A stretch of 64,000 bases of DNA from Anadara kagoshimensis (GCA_021292105.1 CM037868.1:35095523-35159522), one strand, 5' to 3'; positions 11,707 to 23,360 are shown, counted from the first letter of the stretch. Program-made: numbers and translations. The notes: generated from the letters alone by a model not told the origin.

Positions 11707-11958
11707 GGAGACAAGTCAGACAATTCGAAGATTATCGGAATAGCTGTTGGAGTTCCAACTGCTGTTGTTTCAGTGGTGGTTATCATAATCGTGTTTAATT
11801 TAAAAGTGAACTATTTTGGATCGTCTGCCAAAGTTAAAGATCCTTCCATTTTTTATTCAATACCAACAGCAGCAGACAGGGTCATAAATGTTCGATTCAA
11901 TCAAAGTGAGTTAGACCAAGTTGAATGGAAATTTGAGACTTCACCACGGAAGGACTGA
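11707..11958 (+). CDS. Orphan terminal exon of a single-pass membrane protein
   Basis: An acceptor (TTCTATCTTGTAG) is followed by an open frame of 83 codons ending in TGA at 11956-11958. The peptide begins GDKSDNSK and continues with a strongly hydrophobic run of about 22 residues (IIGIAVGVPTAVVSVVVI...). A cytoplasmic-type tail of about 50 residues follows, containing YFGSS, IFYSIP and a basic end, SPRKD. This layout is typical of the last exon of a type I receptor. I do not recognise the family. No upstream exon was found on the plus strand before it, so it may be a gene remnant; a short degenerate echo of its 3' coding part appears at 12391-12440. It is divergently oriented relative to GIMAP copy 1. 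TM and tail are seen in the sequence; receptor status is inferred. Confidence 0.55.
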   Translation, partial: GDKSDNSKIIGIAVGVPTAVVSVVVIIIVFNLKVNYFGSSAKVKDPSIFYSIPTAADRVINVRFNQSELDQVEWKFETSPRKD

Positions 11959-12659
11959 TAACTTTGGTATTCTAAATTTGCAAATAGTTATTTGTTAAGC
12001 AAAAACTAAAAGGAAAATAAACGTGATTTTCAGTGACGTAACAAAGGACAATTGAATGACGTCATTCTGAGGGGACATGACGTTGTCTTGCGGGAAAATG
12101 ACATCCGAGTCTCAATTTTTTTTTTTTTTTGCGTTTCAATTGTTTATTCTGAGAGATTAGAATAAATGACTTTGTTTTGTAGTTTACACATTTTGTATAA
12201 ACCATATTCAGGTACATTCTGCCCGATGGTCATACTTATTTTCATGTAAAACTTTAAACAAAGTTAGATTTTCAAAGATGGCGTCAATATCGATGTAACG
12301 TCTTTTTGAAGCCAAAAATTGTCATCAAAAGGGCAGAAAAAGAATCAATTACAAGTTTATCTATGTAGGATAGGAAATATGTGTCTACTTCAATTAAAGT
12401 GCGTTAGACCAAAATAAATGAAAATCCGAGACTCAAACTCGAATGATTTAAAAATGTTGTTAAGTACAATATTCTCATAAAATTTCGATTCTTCCGTTTT
12501 GAATATTGTTTGAATATAATGAGCAAATATATGTTTTACCACCAAGTAAGGTTGAATTAAAAGAAAATAAAACAAAACAAAGAATTAAAACTTTTAAAAA
12601 TAAAACTAAAAACAAAAAACAAATTAAAAGAAATAAAGCATTTACACCTGCCAGGTTAA

Positions 12660-12796
12660 AAATGCAGTACATGCAGTGAATTATTGATAAAGCCTTCGTT
12701 TGATAACCTTAGGTGTGTCTTTATCTGAAATCCTTTATACGGCATATACATGGGATTTGCCGACGTTGTGATGTATCGTTTTTCTGTAACAACAAA
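12660..12796 (-). pseudogene. Triplicated phase 1-1 exon, unit 1 (frameshifted)
   Basis: Acceptor TTTTTGTTGTTACAG and donor GGCAG/GTGTAAATG bracket the exon. It encodes KRYITTSANPMYMPYKGF, then HLRLSNEGFINNSLHVLHF. One extra T in a T-run near the end, compared with unit 3, creates an in-frame stop just before the donor. The domain is not recognised. Confidence 0.5.
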
Positions 12797-12954
12797 AATA
12801 TTTATAAACAGATCCGGGTGTAGGCTAAAGGATATTTTCATTTAAGAATGAAAAAACACACTAATTTTAACTTTGAAATGTAAATTAAAAAACCAGTTAA
12901 ATAAAGACATCCCTTATTCAATCATCTCTGAAAGAAACCTCAGACTGAAAAGTT

Positions 12955-13280
12955 TCGATTGATTGTTTGATAGATTGATTGATTGATTAATTGATTAATT
13001 GATTGATTGATTGATTGATTGATTCATTCATTCATTCATTCATTCATTCATTCATTCATTCATTCATTCATTGAATGGGGTTTCACATCCCAGTCCAGAT
13101 TTTTTTAATACGTCACAAACTTCAGATAAAGTGACATAAATTCGAACCTTTGCAGTGCGCTCAGGGCAATGTGCAGGGAAGGTTTTTGAACGTACAAAAC
13201 CTTCTGTGACTGGTCAACGATTTTGAAGGTGTCTTCCGAAAGGACAATGTTACATTCATTTCTTAAAGTCCCAGAAAAAA
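12955..13280 (-). mobile_element. SINE body with (TTGA)n/(ATTC)n tail, unit 1
   Basis: The tetranucleotide tail lies at 12960-13072. The SINE body follows to about 13280 in reverse orientation, sharing TTCGAACCTTTGCAGTGCGC with the other units. The tRNA head is missing. Confidence 0.75.
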
Positions 13281-13591
13281 ACACATATCTATGAAGTTTT
13301 AATACAACGTTTCTGTTTTGACTTGTCTGTAATTTTATACAAAATGGTTTATGTTTTCAGCCAGGAAAGTCGATGATTTCATTTCAAATCATCAGTTTCT
13401 AATACATTTAATTAAGTTCCGATTCTTCCGTTGTGAATATTGTTTGAAATAATGAGCAAATATATATTTTACCACCAAGTAAGGTTGAATTAAAAAAATA
13501 ATAAAACAAAACAAAGAATTAAAACTTTAAAAAATAAATACTTAAAACTAAAAATCAAATTTAAAAAAAAAAACATTTACAACTGTCAGGT

Positions 13592-13728
13592 AAAAAATGC
13601 AGTGCATGCAGTGAATTGTTGATAAAGCCTTCCTTTGATAACCTTAGGTGTGTTTTTATTTGAAATCCTTTAAAGTGCATGTACATGGGATATGCAGACG
13701 TTGCGATGTATTGTTTTTCTGTAACAAC
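13592..13728 (-). pseudogene. Triplicated phase 1-1 exon, unit 2 (donor lost)
   Basis: The acceptor (TTGTTGTTACAG) and the open frame are kept, but the donor reads CTGACAG/TTGTAAATG, so the GT is lost. The peptide resembles the other units (SAYPMYMHFKGFQIKTHLRL). Confidence 0.5.
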
Positions 13729-13904
13729 AAACATATTTATAACTAGATCCGGGTGTAGGCTAAAGGATATTTTCATATAAGAATGAGAAAAAACACACTT
13801 ATTTTAACTTTGAAATGTAAATTAAAAAAAGCCGTTAAATAAGGACATCCCTTATTCATCCAATCACCTCTGAAAGAAACCTCAGACTGAAAAGTTTCGA
13901 TTGA

Positions 13905-13943
13905 TTCGTTAATTGATTGATTGGTTGATTGATTGATTGATTG

Positions 13944-14041
<98 letters not shown>

Positions 14042-14280
14042 CGATTCATTCCTTCATTTATTTATTGAATGGGGTTTTACACTACAGTCAAGAATATTTT
14101 TAAATACGTCACCAACTTCAGATAAAGTGACATAAATTCGAACCTTTGCAGTGCGCTCAGGGCAATGTGCAGGGAAGGTTTTTGAACGTACAAAACCTAC
14201 TGTGTCTGGTCAACGATTTTAAAGGTGTCTTCCGAAGGACAATGTTACATTCATTTTTAAAAGTCCCAGAAAGAAGCACA
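13905..14280 (-). mobile_element. SINE body with long (TTGA)n tail, unit 2
   Basis: A run of about 130 bp of TTGA repeats (13910-14042) is followed by the same SINE body in reverse orientation. The head is absent. Confidence 0.75.
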
Positions 14281-14580
14281 TATCTATGAAGTTATAATAC
14301 AACGTTTCTGTTTTTGACTTGTCTGTAATTATATACAAAATGGTTTATGTTTTCAGCCAGGAAAGTCGATGATTTCATTTTGAATCATCAGTTTGTAATA
14401 CATTTAATTAAGTTTCTATTCTTCCTTTTTGAATATTGTTTGAATATAATGAGCAAATATATGTTTTACCACCAAGTAATGTTGAATTAAAAAAAATAAA
14501 ACAAAATAAAGAATTAAAACTTTTAAAAAATAAAAATAAAAAACAAATTTAAAAAAATAAAACATTTACACCTGCCAGGT

Positions 14581-14715
14581 TAAAATGCAGTACATGCAGT
14601 GAATTGTTGATAAAGATTTCGTTCGATAACCTTAGGTGTGTCTTTATCTGTAATCCTTTAAACGGCAGGTACATTGGATTTGCCGACGTTGTGATGTATC
14701 GTTTTTCTGTAACAA
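14581..14715 (-). CDS. Triplicated phase 1-1 exon, unit 3 (intact)
   Basis: Acceptor TTTTTGTTGTTACAG and donor AACCTGGCAG/GTGTAAATG flank a 135-nt exon with no stop. It starts with two bases of a codon and ends with one, so it is a symmetric phase 1-1 exon of the kind used in shuffled extracellular domains. It encodes 44 complete codons including KRYITTSANPMYLPFKG and HLRLSNEIFINNSLHVLHF, with one NNS glycosylation sequon. I do not recognise the domain, and no adjoining coding exon was found. It could be a live alternative exon, an orphan, or part of an exon-derived repeat. Confidence 0.45.
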
Positions 14716-14884
14716 CAAAAATATTTATAACTAGATCCGGGTGTAGGCTAAAGTATATTTCCATATAAGAATGAGAAAAAACACACTAATTTTAACTTTG
14801 AAATGTAAATTAAAAAATGCCGTCAGATCAAGACATCCCTTATTCATCCAATCATCTCTGATAAAAACCTCAGACTGAAAAGTT

Positions 14885-15300
14885 TCGATTGATTCGTTGA
14901 TTCATTGATTGATTGATTGATTGATTTATTTATTCATTCATTCATTTATTCATCAATTCCTTTATTCATTCATTCATTGAATGAGGTTTCACATTCCAGT
15001 CAAGAATATTTTTTTAATACGTCACCAACTTCAGATAAAGTGACATAAATTCGAACCTTTGCAGTGCGCTCAGGGCAATAAGCTAGGAAGGTTTTTGAAC
15101 GTACAAAACCTGCTGTGACTGGTCATCGATTTAAAAATCTTACGAAGGACAATGTTACATTCATTTCTAAAAGTTCCAGAAGAAAGCACATTCGCTGACC
15201 ATTTTAAAGTCTTGGTCAGACCCGGCCGGGGTTTGAACCTATGACCTTCACCTATGGAGCTAGCAATCTACCAACTCAGCTACCGCAGTGGTCCCTTAGA
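14885..15300 (-). mobile_element. tRNA-derived SINE, full length, unit 3
   Basis: Read on the minus strand: box A (TAGCTGAGTTGGTAG) and box B (GGTTCAAACCCC) at about 15220-15295, then a ~250-bp body, then an AATC/AATG tail at 14890-14980. It is the most complete copy of this SINE family in the window. Confidence 0.8.
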
Positions 15301-15891
15301 CTGAATAGGGTTTAGAATGAATGCTTTACCTTATAAACTAAAATCAAATTACTCTGTAAATTTAACGTTACAAACGTGTGTTTCGTACCAATGTGTCTGT
15401 AAAAATCCTGTACTGAGCTTTGGTCATCCTATTATAATGTGACATATGTGGAAACACGCATGTCAGGACTTTGAATACATATAGATCCAAGTGCCTAACA
15501 GATGGAAAATCCGAACTTCTTTATCTTCCTCTTCTTTGTCTTCTTCTTATTTTTATTATTTTTATATTACTATACTTTAATCATCAATCCTAAAATGAAA
15601 GATTTTGTCAGTTCGCTAACTTAAGGTCGGTTTTCGTTTAACATTCCTTTTTTCTCTCAATCTAATTTTTTAAATAATAAAATGAGTCACGTGTAAAATA
15701 TTTTAACTTTTTAAAGTTTTCACCGGCTTTTTTGTTTTTGCTTAAGTTTTCTGTACTGTGAACGGTAAGTTTTTTTAAATTTTCCATAGCAACTGCAATA
15801 AATCAATGTCATTCAGGTAGAGAATTGGTAAACGTTCTCAAACTAACAATGGTGTTTACTAGTTTTAGTTTCATTCGTTAAATGTCGCACA

Positions 15892-16114
15892 ATAATACTG
15901 TAGATCACTTGTTTTTCGCGATTAAACCACCGTTGCCTTATTCGCGAATATTTGAATTCGCATTTAGATTTTTATTGAATACAACATATGTATGTCGTCA
16001 TAGAAATTTCTGTGTGCTGGAAATATTTGCGTTATATTTGAATTCGCGAAAAGAATGACTCGCGAATTTATGCGAAAATAAATCTTTCGTGAAATGAAAG
16101 TAATCTACAGTATT
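15892..16114. mobile_element. MITE with ACTGTAGAT-type TIRs
   Basis: The left end reads ATACTGTAGATCACTT and the right end AAGTAATCTACAGTAT. The interior is rich in TTCGCGAA-type words. Arm A has no such sequence at the matching place (around 3005), which supports an insertion after the duplication. Confidence 0.75.
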
Positions 16115-16254
16115 ATAAGAGCAGTCGAGACAGGTGTATTTATAAACTTGGGAAACAGGAGTGCCAAACGAAAACAGACTGAAAGCAAAATGCCAAACTT
16201 TCTTATTTTAGGATTGTTATAAAATAGGCTGTTTATAAAAAACTTGTTAAGCCA

Positions 16255-16580
16255 GATATATTTCAAGCCTAGGCTTATCAAGGCACTCAAATATTTTATG
16301 GCTCTCATCACAGTATTGTTAATAAGCTTGGTCTCTCTATGCCCAGTATTGCCCTGGATATATGTGACGTCTCATAGTTCCATGTACCTTTCATACAATT
16401 TTGATTACACACGTGACGGGTGTAGCTAGCTAAACAAGAGTCACTTTCCCTACCGGAGCACGCGGCCTCACTTCCCTGGTGAAAGTTCACGTGTCTAACT
16501 TGACTTGTCAGTTCAAAAGTTTTTATTTTGCTTTTATTTGATTGAGACATTGATTACTCTGTATGTTTTTGATAATTATA
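16255..16580 (+). pseudogene. Retroelement RT C-terminus and 3' UTR fragment (arm B)
   Basis: It begins with the RT end (GCACTCAAATATTTTATGGC) and runs through the full 3' UTR. It matches 3041-3310 in arm A. Confidence 0.75.
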
Positions 16581-17117
16581 ACCATGCTCTTTACTTGTCA
16601 ATTCGAATTCCAGTTGACCGTATTGATGGAAACTCTAGACAAATTATAGTATGAGCTTATCAGTTCGCTTGCAGAAGATGGGTTTTCCAGGTAATTCAGT
16701 TTCCTACATCATCCTAAAACTGACTGTCTCGATATAAATAAATTTTGTCTGGGACGTGAAAAATTACTTTTCACAACTTTCAAACAGGTGGTGGTTTCAA
16801 TATACACACTGTTCTAAAAATCTTTAATGTTCCAATTCTTACCGATTTATTAACGATCTATGTATCTCGCTTTATATGAACATCTTTAGTATATGTTATT
16901 TTTACATGAACTGTTAAAGGGTAAATGAATTCGTCATGGACACGTAGAAATACGAAAAAACTTCCAAATTAATATTTAATATTGGATTTATTCTGTTCAA
17001 TCTCGATTTTTATTCTTTAAAATAATCATTTGCAAAATTAACACCCCCGTGATTGTTTAAGCAGGCTGGAACAATAATACACAAACCGCTTCACGATTCA
17101 TATGATTCATATGATTA

Positions 17118-17375
17118 ATACAGTTGACAAGTTTGATGTCTCTGTGTCCAGGAGTGCCCTGGATATATTTGACGTGTCACTGTTCTATGTTCCTTTCACA
17201 CATTGTCTACTACACACGTGGCCGGTGTAGCTAGCTAAACAGGAGGTGCTTACCCTTCCGGATCACTAGACCTCACTTCCCTGGTGGAAGTTCACGTGTA
17301 TAGCCTTACTATAGTCAGTTCGTTCGAAAGTTTGGATTGTGACTCGGATATGGATAAGTACTTTTGTTTTTGATT
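17118..17375 (+). pseudogene. Retroelement RT C-terminus and 3' UTR fragment (arm B)
   Basis: It starts at the RT residues encoded by GTTGACAAGTTTGATGTCTC and continues into the 3' UTR. It matches 3950-4235 in arm A. Confidence 0.75.
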
Positions 17376-18256
17376 GATGTAATTTGCGCACACCTGCTAT
17401 AGCAGAGCATACCTTAATGAATGATTGAAACACATAACGTCAATTCTTTATTTTACGGAACTTTTAAACATTACTCATATAACTAACAAAGTCTCATATC
17501 ATATTGTTTGATTTGACATATTTTTTTAATATATTTATTTAATCAGCCATCAGAATCACAGAACAAATTAACAACTATAAGATGACGATTATTAAACTTT
17601 CATGGTTAGAACACACGTTTGTATCATAAATGTCGTTAAAATATGTGTTTAAAAGACGCCTATCGTAAGTCAATAAAAATCAAGTCTCCTTTCACAATGG
17701 AGTATAATATCGTTATCTTTAAATTTTATTTTCTCCGTTTCTCCGAAAAACACGAAATTCACAATATTTTAATATATAATCCCCATTTCTTGTCAACCAG
17801 ATAATAAACTCATTCACATAATTTGACACAGAGTGTATGCAATTTACACAGGGTTTTATAAAAACAATGCGAGTTGCCTCGGTTTACGCCCGCTTCGATT
17901 CTCAATGAATAAAAAACGTACCGTTTTTTAAAGATTTAAATTTTGAAAAATATTTAGAATCTATTGATTTTAATATTTAAATCAGACTTTAAGAGACAGA
18001 AATGGGAATTCATTCATTACATAATTTTAAGAAAGGTGAATGGGGATTTTAATCCTGTCTGAGTCAACATCATGTTGATCCAGATGAAAATTCCCATTCA
18101 CCCTGTTTCGGAATTATATAAAGTATGACGCATATAATGTAACTTAAAAGATTGAAAATTGAATAGGCAAGGTTTGTATGCATTCTTAAATCAAAAAGTG
18201 ATAATCATCTATTTTGATAGGATAATAGCCAGCTACTTGTCTACTAATGATTTACT

Positions 18257-20257
18257 TTATTTCTCTTCAAAATCCTCCATATCAGTATCTGAAACGGTTT
18301 CGTCATCGTCATCTTCTAGTGATTTACTAGCAATCTCAACAAAATCCTTTATATCACCTTCTGACTCGGTGTTATCATCGTCAAAGTCGATGATTGAAAT
18401 AATTGCAATAATAGGTGTCATAATAGCTACCAAGACTCCTCCAACTAGCACGAAGGGGGCCGCTAGTACCCCACCGAGAAATCCTCCAAACACAATACCA
18501 ATTGTTTTCAAAACTTGTAAAACTTTTCTTCCAATGTCTTTTTTTGCCACCATATCTTCATCTTGTAACTTCTGTCTCAATTTTTCCCGCAACTTCAATG
18601 CATCTATTTCTTTACGAAATTCATCATTGATACTTTTAGTTTTCTTTATAACAACGTGCTCATATTTTTGTTTAATTATCGTGTCGATTTGTATCATTTC
18701 TATCTCTTCCAAATCCCGTCCTAATCTCTTTTTCTTTGCCTCTGCTTTTGCCTTTATATGCTGTTTTGCTTGTTCTAATGATTTCTCCCTTAAAACACGG
18801 AGAAGATCAGCTTTTTTTGCCATTAGGGCTTTAACGCGATCATCAATTTTGCTTTTGATTCCCTTTTCCAATTGTTCAAACAATGTATTTGTGTAATGGC
18901 CCTTGTTCATTTCTACCGTTTTGTCAATCAAATCAAATAAACGTTTAACCTGTTCTTCGCCCTGACTCCTGTTGTTGAATGGCACATATCTTTGATTACA
19001 CATATCCAGTAATTCGGACAGGTCTTTAGTCGCAGTATTTAAATACTGTTGAACATCTTGTTCATCATGTATTAGGTCATCTTCATGGGTTAAAACTATA
19101 ATTGCATGTTTAAACACCTGTTGGGTGAGATGCCATTTAATGAAATCGATCGTTTTCTTACATTCATAAGTATAACGTTGTTTGAAACTCAGCACGATCA
19201 GTAAGGCATGAGGTCCTGGAGAACACATTAAGTAACTTTCCATTATAGCATTTTGGAACTCAATGTCCGTCATCGTTGTGTCGCATACACCCGGTGTGTC
19301 CACGATCGATACTACACGACCAAATCTCTTCTTGGATCTGTAGGTTGCACGTCTGGTGACAGAATGCGAACCCAGTTTTGAAGGAAAATACTTCTCTCCT
19401 AGAATTGTATTACCGGTAGAGCTTTTTCCAGCTCCAGTAGGACCCATCATCAGTATTCGGACAGGGCGATCTTTATATAACTTCTCTAAATAACCTGTGA
19501 AAAAAACAATTATATTTTGGTCTTTTTGGTAGCTTTTAAACATCTTCAAAATAATTTTGGTTTCATAATTTTGGTCCAAGCACTACTGATGAGGAATTGT
19601 ATTCCAAAACGGCCGTCTTGTGCTGTACAATTAAAACTGGTATAATATGTAATACCTCCCCAAAAAAAATTCAATAATATTATGAATACAACCATAATCC
19701 ATTAGCTTGCCGAATCCAGATTTACAAATTTATTTGTTAACAACTTTCTTTATTAAGTCCCCAATGTCGTTACAAGTATAACAATACCGTTTAAACTATG
19801 ATGTAAACACATTAAAACTGGAAAAGCAGAAATATTGCTACATTGATAAAACAAGTTGTTGATAGATAAATGAAGTCATCAAGTTTGAAATACAGCTCAT
19901 ACATGTAAAATGCTTTTCGTTGGTGTCATAATTTAAGGAAAAGTTCTAATGTGAAGAATTAGAATCTTCTAAATTAAAATCCCTTTTGGTAGATGGCATC
20001 CAATACCTAAGAAATATTTAAAGATTGAACGCCTAAACACCGGGCCTCACTTTCAAAGAAGAAGTTTTTACCCTAATTTACACGTTGTAAATGTTTTACT
20101 TTTGCTTTCAGAAAGTGGATTGGTATGTTTGATTTTGGCAATTTGATGCTTTCATTTATACTTTAAATGATCACTTGATGTCATATTCAACTTTTAGTGT
20201 GCAAATATTAACTGATTGTTTATTCACATTAATAATATGTTTACCTTTATCAGCCAT
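18257..20257 (-). CDS. GIMAP/AIG1-family GTPase, copy 2 (two coding exons, full tail)
   Basis: Join of 20257-20245 (ATGGCTGATAAAG, donor GTAAAC) and 19494-18257 (acceptor TTTTTTCACAG), in phase, giving 416 residues starting MADKGYLEKLY. The open frame continues into the intron, but the shared acceptor and exon 1 define the start. P-loop GPTGAGKS is at 22-29, DTPG at 70-73, THEDD at 140-144 and RYVPFNN at 173-179. A long Lys/Glu-rich coiled coil and a Gly/Ala-rich hydrophobic segment (GGFLGGVLAAPFVLVGGVLV) follow. The acidic tail (LEDDDDETVSDTDMEDFEEK) is complete, unlike copy 1. An AATAAA word overlaps the stop codon. The 0.75-kb intron contains a hammerhead-bearing repeat on the opposite strand. 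It is closely related to copy 1 and probably a recent duplicate. Family role on intracellular membranes is known; the role here is inferred. Confidence 0.94.
19508..19648 (+). mobile_element. Ribozyme-bearing repeat inserted in the GIMAP copy 2 intron
   Basis: About 140 bp absent from the copy 1 intron. It has the same order as 55225-55360 in reverse: an AAAATTATTTTGG-like flank, the hammerhead (19580-19623), then AATTAAAACTGGTATAAT. It lies antisense to the GIMAP transcript. Confidence 0.7.
19580..19623 (+). ncRNA. Hammerhead ribozyme, one core substitution
   Basis: A 44-nt fold: stem I GCACTA/TTGTGC (one mismatch), CTGATGA core, stem II GGAAT/ATTCC with loop TGT, AAAA in place of GAAA, then CGGCCGTC. 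G12 of the core is A here, which is expected to abolish or strongly reduce cleavage. Every other core position matches the intact copy at 55244-55287. Confidence 0.65.
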
Positions 20258-20461
20258 CGTGTCTTAAGTTAACCACTCACCGCCTAAAATAAATAAGAAA
20301 TAAAGAAAACAAAAGTGTCGATAAAATTATCCTTTTAAAGATATAAAAACAGTTGCTAATAAATTCTTTTGAAATCAATCCCAGAATATGTGTCAAACAC
20401 AAAGACTGCTTTTGAATGCATTATTTACCATTTATCATAAAAATCCTTATGTCGGACTTAC

Positions 20462-20513
20462 ATAGTGGTAGGTGTTCACTGTTTAGTTATAGTAATATTG
20501 ATGCTCCATGGCT
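20462..20513 (-). promoter_or_regulatory. Conserved upstream block 2 of GIMAP copy 2 (possible 5' UTR exon)
   Basis: Same block as 8370-8422: starts AGCCAT after TTAG and ends CTAT before GTAAGT. It is only about 200 bp upstream of the ATG exon here, because the minisatellite of copy 1 is absent. Confidence 0.4.
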
Positions 20514-21751
20514 CTAACCAATCCAATTTCTTTACTAGGAGTCCAGTCCCTAAATACGCGAACTTGAAAAATTGAGATCGGGTGATCTGGAAAGGTAAGC
20601 AAATTTAGTTAAGCTTGATAAACCCCTTATGTTTGTAATAAAAAAATGAGAATTTAAGGTACACCGTACTATGGGGTCTAAAATACAGATATATCAGTCA
20701 CGTGTAAGATTATGAATAAAGCGGCTATTTAGTACAAATACCAAAGTCCTCGAAAGTCTAAGGGACGTGCCTAATGTACAAATTCTAATTTGTAAAATAT
20801 CATAATAATAATAACAACTACATGTCGATTCAAAAAGTACCCCTAAATTTCCAAAAAGAGACGTCACCCCTTGTACAGAATCTAATATCATTTGTTTCAA
20901 TATTTTACTGTAGTATGTATTAAAAAATTAAGAAACCTTTTTAATAAGAATCTAAATTATGTATACACAACGTTTCATCTACTTGTTGACAAAAATATCG
21001 TGATGTCAAATGATTTTTTAAATTCCAACTGTTTAAATGTCAATTAAAATCTATAAAAATTAAATCATTTTCTTGAAACAGTTAAACACTTAAAATCAAA
21101 AATATTTCTCAATTCAAAGATAAATATATTAGGAAAATTGATCTATGATGTAAATTATATGAAAACGTTGCGTTGAAAGTTTATTTTCAGATAATATTAG
21201 CGGCTGCGTACAAGGCTGAATTATAAGAAGTATTTGAAGATTGTATGGTAAAATTGAAATAAGGCCAGTGATGATTGATGAATTTTCTTCGTGTTTATTT
21301 TCTTGCGTGTATTTTTAGTTCATTTGCATCTTTTAATTTTTTGGTCGCACAATTGTTGTTATATTCGTCAAAGTTAACACTAAATTTTTTATACCCGTTT
21401 TAGAATAACCTGGCAATTCTCCCGACATGACTCCCATAGAAAATCTATGAATTAAGGAAGGAAGTAGCTGAGGATAATCCTAGATAAAACCATACTATTT
21501 GAAAGATCATGCAAAGTCACTGGTATACTATAACAAGCGCAAAGTGCAAATAATTTTTTGAGAGTACACGAAGACGAATAATAGCCGTCATCAAAGCAAG
21601 AGGAGAATCAACTAAAAATTAACTCTAATGTATAAAAGCTGTTTTTTTATAAAATGGGTCATTTTTAATCTTTAGTTCTTCTTAAATACAGAAACAATGG
21701 TGTGGAGTTTCTTTTTTAAAATTTTGTTGTTACTTTTTGAACGGACCTGTA

Positions 21752-21825
21752 TCATAATAATAATAATAATAATAATAATGTTATTATTATTATTATTATT
21801 ATTATAATTATTATTATTATTATTA

Positions 21826-21859
<34 letters not shown>

Positions 21860-21898
21860 TATTATTATTATTATTTATTATTAATAATTATTATTAAA
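21752..21898. repeat. (ATA)n/(TTA)n microsatellite
   Basis: A long run of AT-only trinucleotides. It ends at the left target-site duplication of the transposon that follows. Confidence 0.95.
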
Positions 21899-22500
21899 TC
21901 ACAGTAGGAAAGCCAAGTCCAAAATGTGCGTTGGTTTTAAAATTTGAGACCTTCCGCGGTAAATAAAAAGGGATTATTTTTTGGCATGTGTCTGAACCCG
22001 AAAAAATTCGCCATTTTCAGAATCGTTTTTATACCATAAAATTAACATTTTTAGCTACGAATATGATGCAAGCGTGTGAGGAATTAACTAAACTTACTAC
22101 ATGTATTAAAAAGTCCGAGATAAAACGCCACATTTATTTAAAATTACTGATATCCCGACGTTAACCGATTTCTCTTGAAAATCAACAGAAATTTCTTCTC
22201 CATTTTTGAAACTGGTACGTTTTTTGTGTAAAGAATACTTTTCCTAGAAATTTTAATACAATGTCAGAAAATTATTACAGTATACGCCAGTAAATTATCG
22301 TACCTGGTGCATGAGGGTTAAACATGCGAAAATCGCAAAAATCCAACAGCATGATTTCAGTACGTCTTGTTGTCAATGAAAACAAATATGGCCGCGACCT
22401 TGATAAACATTGTTCTAACGTAATGACGTAAACAACGTTCCCCGTGTCAAATATATAGGTCATTTGTCTACTGTTTACACAGTACACAGTACACGCAATG

Positions 22501-22716
22501 TACAGTACAGACCTGTCGAAAGTTTAATACGAAGCTAACCAAAAGAAGTCAAAGCTCGACTGCCGAGTGCCTAAGGTATGGAAAGGTAGCGGTCGAAAAG
22601 CTGCCGAAAGATAGATGGCAACTGCTGTCGATATAAACACCAAACGAGGAACCAATATGGGCTGTCGGCACTAATTCGTTAGCTGGGTGCTAAACTTTGT
22701 ACAGGTCTGTACTGTA
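22501..22716. mobile_element. MITE with TACAGTACAGACCTGT-type TIRs
   Basis: The left end begins TACAGTACAGACCTGTCGAA and the right end is GTACAGGTCTGTACTGTA, a 216-bp element nested in the 4.4-kb transposon. The same TIR is the core of the 88-bp tandem array at 48840-49720. Confidence 0.85.
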
Positions 22717-22824
22717 TTTATCGATTTTTTTTGCAACAGGCATCCTCATCTGGCACACATCATATGACATGTGCTTGTTGATGGAGATACTTTAGGACCT
22801 CAACAGGAATAAATAAATAGGGCC

Positions 22825-22863
22825 TACATTAAAAAAATAAATGATAAATAAATAAATAAATGA

Positions 22864-22926
<63 letters not shown>

Positions 22927-23360
22927 ATCAGATTTTCTACAGAGAAATAAGTTAGAGCTGGGACACAGTATGTTGAGCAGGTTACAAAATGTCTAACAGG
23001 TTAGTGATGATAATAAATAAATAAATAAATCAGAAATTGTTCAGAGAAATAATTTAGAACTGGGATACAATATGTCAGTGCTCAGTTAATAATATAAATA
23101 AATAATTAAGAAATTAAATTGAGAAATAAGTTAAGAGCTGGGACACAATATGTCAGCAGTTGTTAATAAATAAATAAATAAATAAATCAGAATTTCTACA
23201 GAGAAATAAGTTAGAGCTGGGACACAGTATGTTGAGCAGGTTACAAAATGTCTAGCAGGTTAGAGATGATAATAAATAAATAAATAAATAAATCAGACCT
23301 TCTACAGAGAAATAAGTTAGAGCTGGGACACAGTATGTTGAGCAGGTTAGTGATGATAAA
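22825..23360. repeat. Tandem repeat with (AAAT)n spacers
   Basis: (AAAT)n from about 22846 to 22926 is followed by about five diverged units of roughly 80-110 bp. They contain GAGAAATAAGTTAGAGCTGG and variably ACACAGTATGTTGAGCAGG, each separated by AAAT repeats. Confidence 0.85.

Larger units (their letters stand above)
12480..15300. repeat. Tandem triplication, ~0.95-kb unit, each with an exon and a SINE
   Basis: Units are about 12480-13410, 13411-14405 and 14406-15300. Each contains, left to right, a block starting near TTGAATATTGTTTGAA, an exon-like block (minus), a TTGA/ATTC simple repeat and a minus-strand SINE body. Units 1 and 2 also share a block around TGGTTTATGTTTTCAGCCAG. Only unit 3 keeps the full SINE head with pol III boxes. 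Confidence 0.85.

Noticed and set aside
18159-18896. 245-residue plus-strand frame over GIMAP copy 2
   Set aside because: Antisense shadow of the GIMAP exon; Ser-rich composition comes from the Lys/Glu codons on the other strand.
22846-22926. CRISPR-like regular repeats
   Set aside because: Tetranucleotide microsatellite in a eukaryotic genome, with no unique spacers or cas genes.
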